Below, one piece after another: positions 62,875 to 64,000 of a DNA stretch of 64,000 nt (within the stretch, counting starts at the first letter, position 1; every line of letters begins with the position of its first letter). The DNA lies in assembly GCF_000718095.1 (NCBI RefSeq), contig NZ_JOEI01000005.1:1-64000 (forward strand), in the 5' to 3' direction. Source of the DNA: Streptomyces scopuliridis RB72. Its GTDB lineage: Bacteria; Actinomycetota; Actinomycetes; Streptomycetales; Streptomycetaceae. The position numbers and the translations under genes were made by a program. Below the pieces are notes generated by a model, which made no database searches, was not told the DNA's origin, and was given only the letters and a program-made list of their open reading frames with translations.

Positions 62875-62900
62875 CGACCGGACAGTGATACATCCGGTCG
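62875..62900 (+). terminator. Hairpin after the reductase gene
   Basis: CGACCGGA / TCCGGTCG, 8-bp perfect stem with 10-nt loop, 31 nt after the stop. Confidence 0.45.
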
Positions 62901-62946
62901 GCTCACGTGAGGGGCGCGGGACGCGGTCCGTTCCTACCGTGGCGGA

Positions 62947-64000
62947 ATGATCAACAGATCCGTGACGCGCTCCGCGCTCTCCGGCACGATGGCTCTCGCC
63001 GCCACCGGCCTGCTGGTCCTTCTGCCGCCGTCCCCGCCGGCCGCCGCGGACTCCCGCAGCGATCCGGCCGTACGGGCTCCGGGCCTGCCCCGCGCCCCCG
63101 CGGTCGCCGGCTCCCCCGGCGTCCATGGCTCAGCCGGATCTCCCGGCTCCCCCGGCGCTCATGGATCCTCTGCCTCGCCCCGCGCTCATGGCTCCCCCGG
63201 ACCTCATGGCTCCCCCCGATCCGTCTCCGCCGCGCACGGACCGGCCGCCGGCGCTCATGGCCCCGCGAGCGCGCCGGAAGCCGATATCGACCGCGCGCTG
63301 CTGTACCGGCCGGGTACGCACGCGCGGCCCAAGCCCGGCGCGCCCGCGCCGCCTGAACTGTCGGCGCTGTCCTGGCTGGTCGCGGACGCCGGTACGGGCG
63401 AGGTCCTCGCCGCGCGCGACGCGCACCTCAAACTGCCTCCGGCCTCCACCCTGAAGACGCTCTTCGCCCTCACCGCGCTGCCGCGTCTGGCCGAACACTC
63501 CCGGCACACCGTCAAAGAGGAGGAGCTGGACGACATCGGCCCCGGCAGCAGCACGGTGGGAATCGTCGGCGGCGAGTCGTACGAAGTGGCCGATCTGTGG
63601 CGGGGCGTGTTCCTCAGCTCCGGCAATGACGCGGTGCGCGCGCTCTCCGCGATGAACGGCGGCTGGGATTCGACGGTCGCTCAGATGCGGAAGAAGGCCA
63701 AGCAGCTGGGCGCGCTGGACACCCACGTCGTGTCCCCGGACGGCTATGACGCGCCCGGTCAGGTGTCGTCGGCGTACGACCTGTCGGTCTTCGCCCGTAC
63801 GGGCCTGGCGTCACCGGAGTTCGTACGGTACAGCTCGACCGTCGACGCCGAGTTCCCCGGCGAAGGCGGCATCGTCAACACCAACCGGCTGCTGAGCGGC
63901 GAGGACGGGGTCGAGCCCTATCCGGGGCTGATCGGTGTCAAGAACGGCTTCACCTCCGACGCCGGCTACACCCTGATCGCGGCGGCCAAGCGCGGCGGGC
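62947..64000 (+). CDS. D-alanyl-D-alanine carboxypeptidase, 3' end outside window
   Basis: Exported low-molecular-mass penicillin-binding protein (peptidase S11), first 351 residues visible and the frame still open at the window end. A signal peptide (LAATGLLVLL... AAA) is followed by a low-complexity segment of about 60 residues built from GSPG/AHGSP repeats, perhaps a cell-wall linker. Active-site motifs are S167-T-L-K170, S225-G-N227 and K332-N-G (usual KTG; Thr replaced by Asn). DAPGQVSSAYDLSVFAR and VEPYPGLIGVKNGFT fit the S11 family. ATG 62947 is preceded by GGCGGA. Confidence 0.88.
   Translation, partial: MINRSVTRSALSGTMALAATGLLVLLPPSPPAAADSRSDPAVRAPGLPRAPAVAGSPGVHGSAGSPGSPGAHGSSASPRAHGSPGPHGSPRSVSAAHGPAAGAHGPASAPEADIDRALLYRPGTHARPKPGAPAPPELSALSWLVADAGTGEVLAARDAHLKLPPASTLKTLFALTALPRLAEHSRHTVKEEELDDIGPGSSTVGIVGGESYEVADLWRGVFLSSGNDAVRALSAMNGGWDSTVAQMRKKAKQLGALDTHVVSPDGYDAPGQVSSAYDLSVFARTGLASPEFVRYSSTVDAEFPGEGGIVNTNRLLSGEDGVEPYPGLIGVKNGFTSDAGYTLIAAAKRGG

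Overview
The window is high-GC DNA whose gene content marks it as a Streptomyces chromosome. It has an SsgA-like sporulation protein, a WhiB-like protein, a small two-domain laccase, a conservon (kinase / roadblock / DUF742 / GTPase / P450), XRE-DUF397-ATPase modules, TAT substrates, many GTG starts and one TTA (bldA-type) codon. No prophage, CRISPR array, rRNA or tRNA was recognised. The left part (laccase, Pol/ligase pair, UvrA-like protein, SsgA-like protein) resembles, from memory, the S. coelicolor small-laccase neighbourhood.

Region by region. 0-13 kb is repair and housekeeping: endonuclease V, a DUF1801 protein, a secreted beta-propeller, SsgD-like, UvrA-like ATPase, dimethylargininase, acyl-ACP desaturase, WhiB-like, VOC protein, a TetR / alpha-beta hydrolase pair with matching operators, and a SNF2 helicase. 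13-19 kb is a secreted oxidative locus: a laccase divergent from a translationally coupled pair (ThuA + quinoprotein sugar dehydrogenase, then cupredoxin + OmpL47 repeats + DUF1080). 19-21 kb holds a divergent NHEJ polymerase and ATP-dependent ligase. 21-25 kb is a tightly coupled sugar/glycan cassette (epimerase, GT2, DUF2064, methyltransferase), followed by a frameshifted secreted PIG-L deacetylase, a YchJ protein and a GlxA-like remnant.

26-35 kb is a sugar-acid catabolic operon. An IclR regulator is divergent from an enolase-superfamily dehydratase, a zinc dehydrogenase, a U32-like protein and a complete ChvE/MmsAB-type ABC importer. 35-38 kb holds a DUF574 methyltransferase and an XRE / DUF397 / HATPase switch with two palindromes. 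38-42 kb is xylose use (ROK repressor, xylA, xylB), ending in a mobile-looking repeat that has displaced the 3' end of a LysR gene. 43-46 kb is the threonine-to-glycine pathway (tdh, kbl). 46-49 kb has a DMT permease and a PAP2 enzyme facing a TetR gene across a near-perfect giant palindrome.

49-55 kb may be specialised metabolism under conservon control: a terpene synthase converges on a conservon whose P450 has a non-canonical ExxR region. 55-64 kb contains a SUKH protein, a small helical protein, a GT-B-like protein with a 7-bp tandem repeat, a STAND ATPase with a broken P-loop, an MmyB-type regulator coupled to a RibD-like reductase, and a D,D-carboxypeptidase cut by the window end.
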